Assembly: GCA_018398805.1 (NCBI GenBank)
Contig: JAGFBZ010000011.1
Coordinates: forward strand, 1,772,501-1,836,500
Source of the DNA: Hirundichthys speculiger
Lineage: Eukaryota > Chordata > Actinopteri > Beloniformes > Exocoetidae
Direction of reading: 5' to 3'
DNA: 64,000 bases
The number at the start of each line of letters is the position of its first letter. Position 1 is the stretch's first letter. The notes under the pieces were generated by a model. The model was not told the DNA's origin. It searched no databases and saw only the letters and a list, made by a program, of their open reading frames with translations. Positions 23,801-35,800 of the stretch are shown here, one piece after another. Both the position numbers and the translations under genes were made by a program.

Positions 23801-26800
23801 AATGACAGATCATTTCAATGTATTTTATAGGTAATAAACTGATAAATTCAAAAATAAAACGCAGGCTACACCCTCTGAGCAGTGCAGTGCACATGGAGAA
23901 GCCAACTCTGTACAGTACAGCTGATAGTGAGGTCTTTCTAACTGTGATGACGTTAATTAGTCTTTTGAGTGGTTTTCCCTGCTGTGAACACGGTGTTAGT
24001 GCAGGAGTGCACAGACTCCACTGTTCACCCAGTTTTCCTGACCTGAAAGAGCTGGCTTTCCCTCTTGGGTGCCACAAACTTATTTTAGACAGACGGACTG
24101 TGTATCCGGGGATTCAGTGGAGCTCCACAGGAAGTAGAAGTAACAAGTCATGTAAGATTGAATGCAGACAGCTGTTTCAGACAACCAGGTCACTTCTAAC
24201 AGTGATGGAGCACAGAGAGATCCTGCTCGACAGAGATGGGAACTGTGCACTGTCATGAAATAGTCTTGTTTTTTTATCTTTTCTATTGATTACTCCTCTC
24301 CCTCTCTCAGAGTTTCTGGTACCATGAACTGCATGGTTTGTTTTCTTGCTAATTCAAGGCAGACAGCAGTCACATATGGGACAAATCTGAGCTGCCTTTG
24401 GGTCTTAAAGTTCAGTTATGAAGAAAAAAAAAAATCCAACAGTTTTTTCAATCACACAGGTTGGAGAGGAAGAGACCGGTGGGGCAGGCTGTTATGCTGT
24501 GTTATGCATATTGCTTCCATCTTCTCTCCCTCATGACATGACCTGCGTATAATTACCTGCGTTTGTTAACCTGCTGGTTGCACTTTAAGGTTGAGAAATT
24601 GAAGGGCTCTTAAAAGAAGCTTGATCTTCTTTTGAAACACAGTGTTGAGATTTGTTAAAAAATGTTTTTCTTGTAAGCTCTCTGAAATCAGTAAACATTG
24701 ATCTTGTAGTTGCAGTTAATCTGGTAAAACATAGAGAGTCACCATTATGTCTTTAACATGACAACTATGCAAACTATCACACAAAACAAGAGCCACTTCA
24801 AGAGCCACTAGCGATGAACTGCAATGATGTCCGACAAATGATTCAAAACACCACATTCAGACTCATTGACGAACACTCACAGGTGCGTTGGTCAGGATTA
24901 AAGGCGGCAGCAGAAGTGTGTTTTTGAGTGTGTGTGTGTGTGTAGTCCAGGACCAGAGGCATAAAATGGAAGATCAGAAGAAGAGGGAGGTGATAAAAAA
25001 ATTAAAGATCATCTCTGACAGAAAGTAAATCACTTCAGAGTTGACCGAAACCATAAAACATCAAACCACAGAACAAAAACATGCACAGAGATAATCTCAC
25101 ATCTAGAGCAGGACGACAGACCCAACATCGGCTGTATCACACAAACCCTCAAGCAGCTTTGCGGTGAACAGTCCTGAACGTAGCTTTCTTCTTTACAGGA
25201 GTTTTTGAAATGACAGATTGTGAGGTAGCAAATAAATCATCCAACATATACATAATTAGAAAGTGCTGCTCTTCTGCTACTGAAGCAGTTCCAAATGAAT
25301 ATGGGTTTAAAAGCTGGATAAAGATGTGAGTTTTAGAAATATTCACGGAGAACATACATTTCGAAAAGCCAATACAAGTGATGCTGCCAATCGTTAATCT
25401 CTAGCATCTGATACTGAGGTACCATTTAGGAGCATTTGCAGACTCATGAACAAAAGACAGTGGAAAGATGGAGTTAAAGTCTCAGGAAATCCAACCAGGA
25501 GTCTTCCGTTTGAGTCTGAGATCATTATTTTTCAAGTTTAATAGGCTTAATTTTGTTATAACACACTGTCTAATTGAGTTCAGGAACTAAAACTACTTGC
25601 TTCATGTAAAATAAATTTATTTTTGCAATCCTAAATTGTGGAAGTGGGAAACGGGGCTGAGAAGAAAATATGGGTCTTGCAGTAATTAAATCATGAAACT
25701 TTATTAAAAAAATGAGTGAGTCTGACTTGTCTAATACGCACCAGTTGACTTGTATGTTACTTGGGGGCTTCTATTTGCAGTGCAGTGGTTTAACTACATG
25801 GGACAAACTCAGGAAGACATCGTGTCTATATGAGCATCAACTGTTTGGCCAAACCGCAGATGGAAGAAATGCAAGCATTTGAGGCTAAGTTTGCGCTGTT
25901 GTGAGCTCCCAGGTCAGGAACTGCTTATGGTTATTGATTGTAATTTGTTCCCAGGCACAACTAGAACAGAGACAAAACTTCTTTTGGCTTTTTTGCTTTA
26001 AGAGTTTGCTACAGCAAATCATAGTTCTGCATGTTTCTTTGACCTTTTTTTTTTTTTTTTTTTTATGTCAGATGTCCTTTCAGACTCAAAAGGGCTATCT
26101 GGGCTTGGGACTGGCACTATGAGAACACTGGTTTGTGACCCCCTACAGTGGGCTTCTATTAGCAGGCGTTGTGGGTAAAAAACAGGAGGCTGGAGCTGTA
26201 AAGGGCCAACCACCTTCTCAGTCCTTTCAGCCATTTTAGTCTCAATTACACTCTGCACTTTGCCTACATTGGACCCGGTAGGATCCACTGACTTAGCAAA
26301 CTAGCTGTCTACATCACTTTGTGGTGGTAGTACAGCATTTTCACTGGTTTGCCAACCACCAAGAAACAAAAGAAGAAGAAGACAGCAAAGAACAAGAAAA
26401 AAGGAAGAAAAACAAACTGGAACGGCAAGATCAACACTGAAGCTGAGATGGTTGCTGCGTTTCTGTGTTTTACTCTTTTATACACGATGGTGGTGGCGAT
26501 GAATGAGAAGAGGCATCTCAAACTAGATGGGGACACCAGGTCTGCAGAATAACGTCATCTGCGGCGTAAATTCTCGTTGCAGGGCCGTTCCCGGTAATGG
26601 AGACATGTCTCGCTAAGGGAAACCTGCTTTTAGTGACCCTCCAGAAGAAACGGGCTGGAGTGTATCACAGAGGCTAACTTCGCCCCTAAAAAAAAAAAAA
26701 AAAAAGTTTGCTTTGTAGGGATATATTTGAAAAGGGAGCTATTGTACTGTCTCTCTGTGGTATGTTGACCAAAACATGTGAAAGACTTTAGGAAGCTCAG

Positions 26801-29800
26801 ATCAAAATTGGGCCTGAAGTCCAGTGTGTAGCCAGCCGTATCTTGATGTTCAGCCACTGGATGAGCCCTTCTCCAGGTGGAGAGTCTGACTGAATGTGAG
26901 GCAAAGTCGAAACAATATTATCTAGATTTGGTGAAAAGACATGTGCTCAGAAAATAACTGAGTGACAGAAGCGTGTCACCAGGAAAGTGTTGAGAAAATA
27001 AATCATAAAACCAACATATTAGTGCATTTGGAAAGAAGTTCAGAGCCTTGAGAGACGAATTATTCAGTTTCATCATCTGATAATCGTTCTTCTGGGGTCT
27101 ACATCCTTTGAGAGAGTTGATGTCTGTTGCTCCGAGTCCTTTCTCCTAGCTTCTCCTCCTGCTGTAAACCGCTCACGTGCTGTACCTACCGGATGAAGCG
27201 GTGGGCTGCGTCCGAATTTGTGGAGGGGCGCGGAGGGGCGACACGCCCCGCAGCGGGGGGGTTGTACTGGGGCTGCTGGGACTGTGCTGCTGCCTCAAGA
27301 ACGGGCTGTCCAAACGGCCTGGCGGTCAGGACAACACGGAGCAGCCACACACAACCGAACACGAGGACACACACACACAAAAACCATGGACACAAAGCGA
27401 CGGACCAGGACGAAGAGGTGTGACAAGACAAAAGGAAAGGTGGACAGGTAGGAAGAGCAGAAGTCAGGAGATAAGAGGACCGGCTCCGGTGGGAACGAGG
27501 TTGAGGATCGTAGGAGGGGTGGCGCGCCCACAACGAAACAAGAGACATGTGGAGAGAGAGGCAAATTAAAACATTCACAATGAAGAAAGAAAAGATTAAA
27601 AAAAAACAAGAGTGGAGGGAGAGATTAAAGGAAGATGTGGGGATGGTGAAAACAAGTCCAGAGGTGAAGGAAGATGAGGAAGGAGGAGAGAAAGACAGAA
27701 AGAAAAGTGGTTAGTGTGGTTTTAAACACACTGACTGCAGACAGCATGCAGACTTGACAAGTAACTCCCTTTCCCCTTCAAAAAGAGACTAAAAAGACTT
27801 TCTGCTCCTGAGATTAACAGGCACATTATTTAAAAACCTGTCTGCTGTCCTACTCTGCAACCCTGGTTTATTCCAAATGAGGAAGAAGTTGGGTTGATTA
27901 TAAAAAAAGTAAGAGAGGAAGAGAGAAAGAGAGATATTATTAGATATATCTTTAGATATTCCCAATTATTAAATATATTTCTTTTTTTCCTGGATTTCTG
28001 TTTGTTGGATTATTGTATATATTTCTGTCTTTGCTTTTTGAAAACCTCCAGTTTCATGAGGATGTGTTGAATGTTTATAGCTATGTACATTAATCAAATA
28101 AATATTTAAAAAAAAACCAGATCAAAATAAACTGATGTAGTAAATACAATAAATGTTATATTTTAAAAAAAAAGGAAACATTCAGTCTAAAAATAGCAAG
28201 GAAATAAAACTATAATTTCAAATTAAAACTCTCCTGGGATACATTTTTCAAAATAAGAGTCTCCACAGTATACTGAGACTGCATGTACAGATAGAAGCTG
28301 ATGTAAAACATAAAAAAAAAGGCTGGAGGTCTGTTTTCAGCCTGAAACGGCTCTGGTCTGTGGAGCAGCTAAACAACGTCCCAGAGGACAGAATCTGGTG
28401 AGCAAAAGTTTCTGCAGCCTGAGAGGCAACTTTGAGCAGGTTTTGATAAGGAATCGGTTGAGTATCACGGTTGGAAAGAGATCCAAGCTTTGCTTTGGTC
28501 TTCAATAACTTCATTGCACGCAGGACTAAGTAATCTTTTTCAAGAAAAATGGGAGGGTGGGACTGTGCAACTGCTCTGAGGAAGCTCCTGACAAAACACT
28601 GCAGCACGGCAGACACACAACAAACAACAACGTTCGTCACGCTACGTCAAATCAAAGACTGTACAGCAGCAAGAAGCTTTCACTGTTGCCTTCTTCCTGT
28701 TGTGATACCAACCGAGCGATCAAACTTTTCAGGTGAGAGGGCCTGTCTCAGATGTTTTATGGATGGATCTGAGCGGGAACATCTCCATACTGACTCATTT
28801 TAAGGCTCCATTGGTTACGCTGACTTTGCACTGAGGCGAGTTGCATTAAAAAACAATATGCTGTATCTGGGCCACATGTGTGAGCTCCTGCAGCTTCTCA
28901 GAGACTATGGACATCATCTTTGAGCCATGAAAAACCATTTGTCACTTCCACAGAGATTGCATTCTGTCTATTTTCGAAACTGAATATGTCAGTAAAACCT
29001 GGAGGAGATTATCGGACGAGTTTGAAAGTGTTTACCGGTCCTGTGGATGGAGATGGGTGAGGTGTCAACGCTGATGGTCATGGCTCTCTCCTTCTGCTTG
29101 AAAAACTCTCGAGGGTTTCCGGACCGCTGAGCAATGACAGCCTTTGCTTCCTGGAAACACAAAATGATGAACAATAAAAAAAAAAAAAAAAGACATTTAT
29201 GTTCTGGTTTCCTCCATTTCAACAGCTGACAAATCGAATAATGAAACTTTAACCCCTCCTAAGGGGGTTAAAAAAATAAAAACCCAACAAGGAGAGATCA
29301 GTGGAAGGACACAACAGCCAATAAACATCAAAAAAATCTATTCTGCTGACAAAACAAAGTCATGAGGCGTCTGAGCTCTGCAGCCTGTCAGGTTTTTTTT
29401 TTTATTATTGGTTTGACCATTTCTTTGAGACAAATGCTTCCTTCTTTAATTTTCCAGACTGAACAGACTGAGCAGATCAAACCGTGCGAGATCACATGTT
29501 TCATCAAGCTGACCTCCACCTCAGACTCCTTCTTATCCAGGTTGAGGTCCTCCAGGCTCGGCTCTGCTATCTGTGGAGACAAACAACATAGAAATGTAGA
29601 GAATGATTCGACGCTTGGCCATCGGGGGGCGGTAGAGACAGTTTTAACATCAGTGTCCATGTGCTGAAAGCAAATACAGGAGCAACTGTTGCTGGTACAT
29701 GAGAGGACAAGCAAAGAATGGCTTCTTTTCAGCTCTTAGTTTCATTTCAAGTTGAAAAACTTTAAAAATTTTCTCTGAGACTCGTTTTCATTGAAGAGAA

Positions 29801-32800
29801 GCAACATGACACATATTTATTGCATTTTTATTGTCTTCTGTTAACATTATTTCTGTCCAGCCTTTTCAACTTTGTCTTCGTACTTGATAATTTGGTCGCG
29901 CACACACCTTGTGCGCGACCAGCGACAGTGGATGTAGTTTGTGGTGGTCAGGTGTCCAGCATGGCAGCAGTACTGCAGTAGTACTGAACACTGCAGAGAT
30001 GATGTGGTGCATGACGTTCATCTTGATGCACGTAAACAACAAAGTAATGCAGCCTTTGGAAGCAACGCTGTATTTGATTTTGTGAAAAGCTTGTGACTGA
30101 CTTTGGAGAGAGCTCCTAAGCTTCCATCGCCGATGCAAGAAAATGTCAGTAGGAGCTTGCTTTCTTTTTAAAAAATGGCGGCATTTGTTTTCTCCAGACC
30201 ACTGACTCGACAGAGAATCATCAAATGATGTCTTTCAACATCAATGAGAAGCTTTCAAGTCTACACCAGGGTGAGTCCAGGAGTCCCTGCATGACTGCTG
30301 TGAGTTGGGTTTCCAAACAGCTCGGTACGTGGGGAGGTGGGGACCTGCGCGACGGCTCTGCATGTGTGCTGCAGTGCAAACTTGCTCCTCTCTCACATCA
30401 GCAGCAGCGATTTAGCTGACTTTGTTTTCAAACCTGTTCAGGACTTTGGACCACAACAGAAACATGAATCAGTTTATTGAAGGAAGTTAAAAGTCCTCAT
30501 GTTTAGGAAGAGACCTTTCAACACTTATTGCGTGTTTCTCTGACTATTCTGCTGTTTGGTCCCTCACTTCAGTTGGTAATAAACATTTCCAGCTGCATTT
30601 CATCAAGTCCCTTGGGCTGGCATGCTCACTGTTCTTTGTTTTTGGATTCGCCCAAGGACTTTCAGATGATCACAAGATGAGCTGAAACTCCGCAGCCAAA
30701 TGCCCCGATGCTGGTGGGACTGTTTATTTAAAGAGAAAGCACACATGCGGACACGCGGATACATAATGCTCTCTCGATGAGACTTTTGAGTCTTTCAATC
30801 CCTGATTTCAAAGCCGAACAAATTCATTGGATAAATGTGGTCATTATGGTGTGGCAGGGTGATGAGGGGTGGTGTAATTCTGGCTATCGAGAGGGCAAGC
30901 AAGGCTGCCATCTAACATAAATATCTACATCAAGAAGTTATTTAAGGCACTAGTGGCCTTCATTGACAGTGGGAGAGACAGGGAACGAGGGCGGAGAGAG
31001 AATGGGGAAGGCATTGAACCTGCGAGCAGTTGCAGGAGGACGGTTGGTTTCTGCATGTGGGCTGGCAGCTCAAACCCACTGAACCACTGGGGCGGCTCCG
31101 AGCAATTATGTCTAAGGTTGTTTCTAAGGAGTCACCCAACATCTTACATGTCGTTTTGATGCAACATTAACAACAAAGCAGAAACAGTAAGTCCACCAAG
31201 ATACAAGTTCTAATACAATCAGGGTTTTTTTCTTTTCTTTTCTTTCGATGCTGGAATTGATTCAAACTGATTTAATATCTGAACACTTACTATGGTGGTC
31301 TGGCTCTGCAACCTCTCTCTGGCCTCTTCCTCCTCCTGCATCTTCTTCCTGTCCACACACACACACACACACACATACACACACAGATTAGATTACTTTT
31401 AAACCTGTGAGACCTGGAAAATACCTGCTTTCAGATTTATAACCAATGTACAGATAAAAACCACATCCATTCCTTTTTCCAGACATAAACTACCGCTGGG
31501 TTTGGACAAAGTAATGGAAAAAAATCATGTTATATAAGAATTTTATTATTTCATATCTAGATGGTCCTGCCTTGGCAGTGATACAACTTTTAGACAGTGG
31601 CTACGGGGAATTTTAATCCATTCCTTAAGCGGAAAGCGTTCCAGCTCTTTCAGGCATAATGCTATGGGAGAGTGGTTTGGTACTTGCTGCTCCAAAGCAC
31701 ACAGAGTTTTGATTATCAGATGATTTGGGGATTTTTGTGGGTAAATCCAAGCCTTCCACGGCCTTGCTGTGCTCTTTGTGACAGTTTTGGACTATTTCAG
31801 CTGTGTGAACTGGTGCCCTATCGTTCCTAAAGATGACAGGCTGTCATCCCAAATTTAAAACTGCTTCTTTGCCCTGAGCTGTGCAGCTAAAAACTTGTTC
31901 CACAGACAGTCTCTCAAACTATTATATGCATGACTGTTGGGGTCAGGAAATCAGTATCAAAAGCTTCCTGTAGACATCCATTGTACACTTTTTGTGGATG
32001 TTTTTTTTTTTGCACTGTTCAACACTGATGGGATTGATAAAAGGTTTGGCAAAGGCAGTACTTCTATGATGTCCACCTGCACTAAGCTATTGACCAACTG
32101 CTTTGGTTGATAATGTCTTGGCAAAATGATGACTGAGCTCTGACACTTTAGAGTTTCTGGCTCTTCTCCTCAGCTCCCATCCTGAGTTACGCTTCTGGGA
32201 GCAAGTTTCTCCTTGTTTTGATACGCCAGCAAGAAGTTTAAAAAAAAAAAAAAAAAAATTTTATGACATAAGCTCAAACCATTCACACGTCTGTCTTTCT
32301 GCCATCTTTGAAGGATAAATACAACATACTTTTGCATTTACAGATCGGTGAAAAGGAAACATCTTCATGTTTATATCCAGTTCTGAATGTCAGCTGTGCA
32401 GGTGTGTGTGAACAGTAAAACTAATGAATCATTAAATCCTCATGGTTCCTTGTCCAAACACTGCTGAAAACATGGAGCTTAAAATGTCACCGCTTTCCTT
32501 TTTTAAAGTTAAGAATCAGATGTGAGAACGTGCACGTCTCATGCTTACTTAAGGGCGCGTGCATGATTTTTTTTTAAGCAAATCCAGTCTGATGTGATGA
32601 AAATGAAGAATATGAGAAATTTTAACAGAACCAAAATTTCATGAAATTGAACTTTTTTACAACTATTCAAACAAGAATACTAATATGTAATTTCCCTAAG
32701 AGGATAATAAAAGTATAACTGAACTGACTTGAAGTCGTGTAAATTTGCTCCACTGCTTTGCTCCTCTGAATAGTTAACTGGTGGACAGTTTCAACAGCAG

Positions 32801-35800
32801 TTTGATGACGGCTCCAGATGTATTTCTAGAGGATTTTTTTTTACAGTTCTCTGCAGGGCTCTTTGTTCTGAGAGAGCACTCTGAACATGTAAGTGGATTC
32901 ATCAGAGGCTTGTTTAAATAAATTTGCAGCACAGAACTGACTCAGCGTTGAATTTTGAATCGTTTCCCCACAAGGACTCGCAGTTCACCTGCAGTCGAAA
33001 TGTAACTTCCATTGCTTATGATCCTCTGCAGTTGTTTATCTCATTTTTTTTTTTGTATGTTGGTGCGACTGCGTGTGTTTGCGTGTTCGCTGCCCACCTG
33101 TGCTCCTCGATCTGCTTCTCCCTCTCGCGGTACCTCTTCTCTCGGTTCTCCTGCTCCTTCCGCTCCAGCTCCATTCGCTCTTCTTCGAAGCGCTGCCGCT
33201 CCTCGGCAGCCTTCTTCCTCTCCTCTTCCTTCCTCATCTCCTCTTCACGCTGGAGGCCAGGTGAGACAAAAACAAGTCAAACACACACTGATGGCTACAA
33301 ATGAAAGCCCACTTGTATGAAAAATCACTCCTGATCAGCAAACATCTATTTTAAGAGTTCATCTGTCATGTTCATAGATTGTCATTAACAATGGGGCATG
33401 ATTATTATTAAATATGATCATCACTCTCCAGTAAATAAATTCTGAAGGCAATGGGGGAATAAAAATCCCATGTGTCCAAAGACACCTCCTCTACAGTGAT
33501 AGAAAACAGGAAAAGATCCCACTGATCCAAACATTTAATGACAGACTTTCAGACTAAAAGGCTGCTCAAACAGAGAAGCGGAAATCTAACAAAACTTGCT
33601 GCTCGATCAAAGGCACCGTCATTTCATATTTAGTCTGAACATGCCAACAGTCACACAGCTGGAGGATGCGCCAACGTCTGGTTCTGTTTCTAACCTCTGC
33701 TAAACTCCAGCGTCAGGGAAGTTCACCTCAACTATTACAGACCACGTTAAATATCACAGATGTGCTTTAAATGTTGAGACGCGGCCAGCAGGTAGAGCGG
33801 CAGGTTATTTCTCAGTTCATGATTATTATTTATTTAATTATTATAGTGTATTATTATATCTTACACATTTAATTCATATACAGTTAACCCTCACAGTTCG
33901 CGGTCTCAGTACATCGATATTCAAAAAAAAATGTTTTTTTAAATCGAAAAAACAAGAGCCTACACGGGATGCCCCATGAACGAAAATCAAGGCCTGTGAT
34001 TGGCTGCTACGACTGTGCCCGCATCTCCCATCTCTTGCTCTTGTGAGACAACCCTGAGTTTAACGTTGATACACTTGGTGTTTCCGTTCCTCAGTTCCGA
34101 ATATCACTTGCTTATTTCAGTGATTTAGTGCCGTTTTAAAGTTAACTCATTCACTACCATTGACATCTATAGACGTCTATAGATGTCAGTTGGGTCTGAT
34201 ATGTGTCACTGGGGTTGCAAGGCAGAGCGTCAAAATAAATATCAGTTTTGAACATCGTAGTTAGTTTTCCGATCTTTCTTATGGCAGCACCTCCACTCTC
34301 TAAGAAGGCGCTGTTTCGCCCCATCTGAAACCTAAGTCCCGACTTGCTTATAACAGTTTCTAAGACACTGCATGCAAACATTTGTAGATACATTTCTCCA
34401 CTATTTTCCCACAATTCAATACAATGATCATCACTCCTGTTGCAGAAATAACTCAACTGAAGTGTGAGAAGAACATTTCAGTCAGATGTTCAGTTCAACA
34501 TGGGACATCTCTTGAATTGGTTTGTGTCACACCTCTGTGTGCACGTGCCTTGTTGACATGGCAACACAACGACGAGGCTCATACGAGGTGGCCTGATAAT
34601 ACTGCTGTGAAGTGCAAAAACAAAACAACACACACACACACTACCTTTTATTCTTTCTGAAGTATTAAAAGATCCTGCTCATACTGGGTGTCAAGTGTGA
34701 AAGATCACCCTGGAGTTTGCACTGGTTGCCAGGCAACAGACTAATTTGTAGGTTTCTAAGAGAACGAAGCAAAAAATAAAATCCACCACTTAATAAGTAC
34801 ACCTGTTCAACTGCTCACTGATGAAGATATTTAACCAGCCAATCACATGGCAGCGGCTCAGTGAGCTGTGGACACGGAGACGACGAGCTGAGCATCAGGA
34901 TGCTGACAGAAGGTGACGTTAGTACGTCAAGAACTGCTGATCTGCTGGGACTTTCACACACATTCATCTCGAATATGCAACATGAATAAAACAAACACAT
35001 GAAATATGTCTAATATCATCTCTAATATCTAATCAGGGCAGAAGAATGACCGTTCTGGCTCAACATGGCAGAAAAGGCTCAGCTGACAGGAGCAGCATCT
35101 AAGAACTCCTGCCAGCTGATTTTAAGGCCAACAATTATAACCCAGGTTTATTTTTTCTACTATCAATATGGTCTCTCACAACTATAGATCAGATATGACA
35201 GGAAACATTTAAAATAACTCAACAAATGCACATGGGGGTAATTATGACCCAGCCCACTAGTTCTAAAACCTCCATCAGACGTTATCACTCCCATCTTTGA
35301 TATTCTGCCAGCAACATTTGTGTTTTTGTAATTACACTGATATTTCAACAGACGTGCTCTTTCTGAAACTGACACGACATTAAACGATGCCTTGCCATTT
35401 TTTTTTTGCTTCTTCATGTCCTCCTCCACCTGCCAGTCCTTCTTTGTTTTCTCCTGCGTCACACATACCTTGGCTTGCTCCCAGAACTCCTCTCTATTGA
35501 TCTTCTTCATCTCCACCTCTGCATTGGTCTTCTCGTACACAGTGCCCTGCAGCAGGGGACAGACGGATGGAGATCAGCTTTCCTTGGCCACACACAGGTG
35601 AGAAGTCATCTCAGTGCTCATTGAACTTTCTGCTTAAGATATTGATGTCCTGCTTGTCTTTTAGACTCCCTGTGGCCCTCTGAAGGAGAATTTGCCTCAA
35701 GCATTGAAAATGTTTTTACGTTAATGCTTTGCCTGACAATGCATTAGCTTTCCAGTCAAACTGATGACTACATTTTGAAAACATTTAACTAAAAGGTAAT

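Larger units (their letters stand above)
29571..31290 (-). other. dbn1: dbn1 intron 8
   Basis: It contains the hairpin at 29893-29921 and a SINE-like fragment at 30940-31110. Otherwise nothing recognisable. Confidence 0.5.
33250..35468 (-). other. dbn1: dbn1 intron 6, built largely of repeats
   Basis: Three repeat traces are listed separately (33890-34130, 34141-34260 and 34790-35130). There is a short (CA)n at 34629-34641. The rest is AT-rich with no exon recognised. Confidence 0.5.

Noticed and set aside
27186..27578. 130-aa minus ORF over dbn1 exon 11, and overlapping plus ORFs
   Set aside because: Wrong register or wrong strand; the splice phase from exon 10 selects a different frame.
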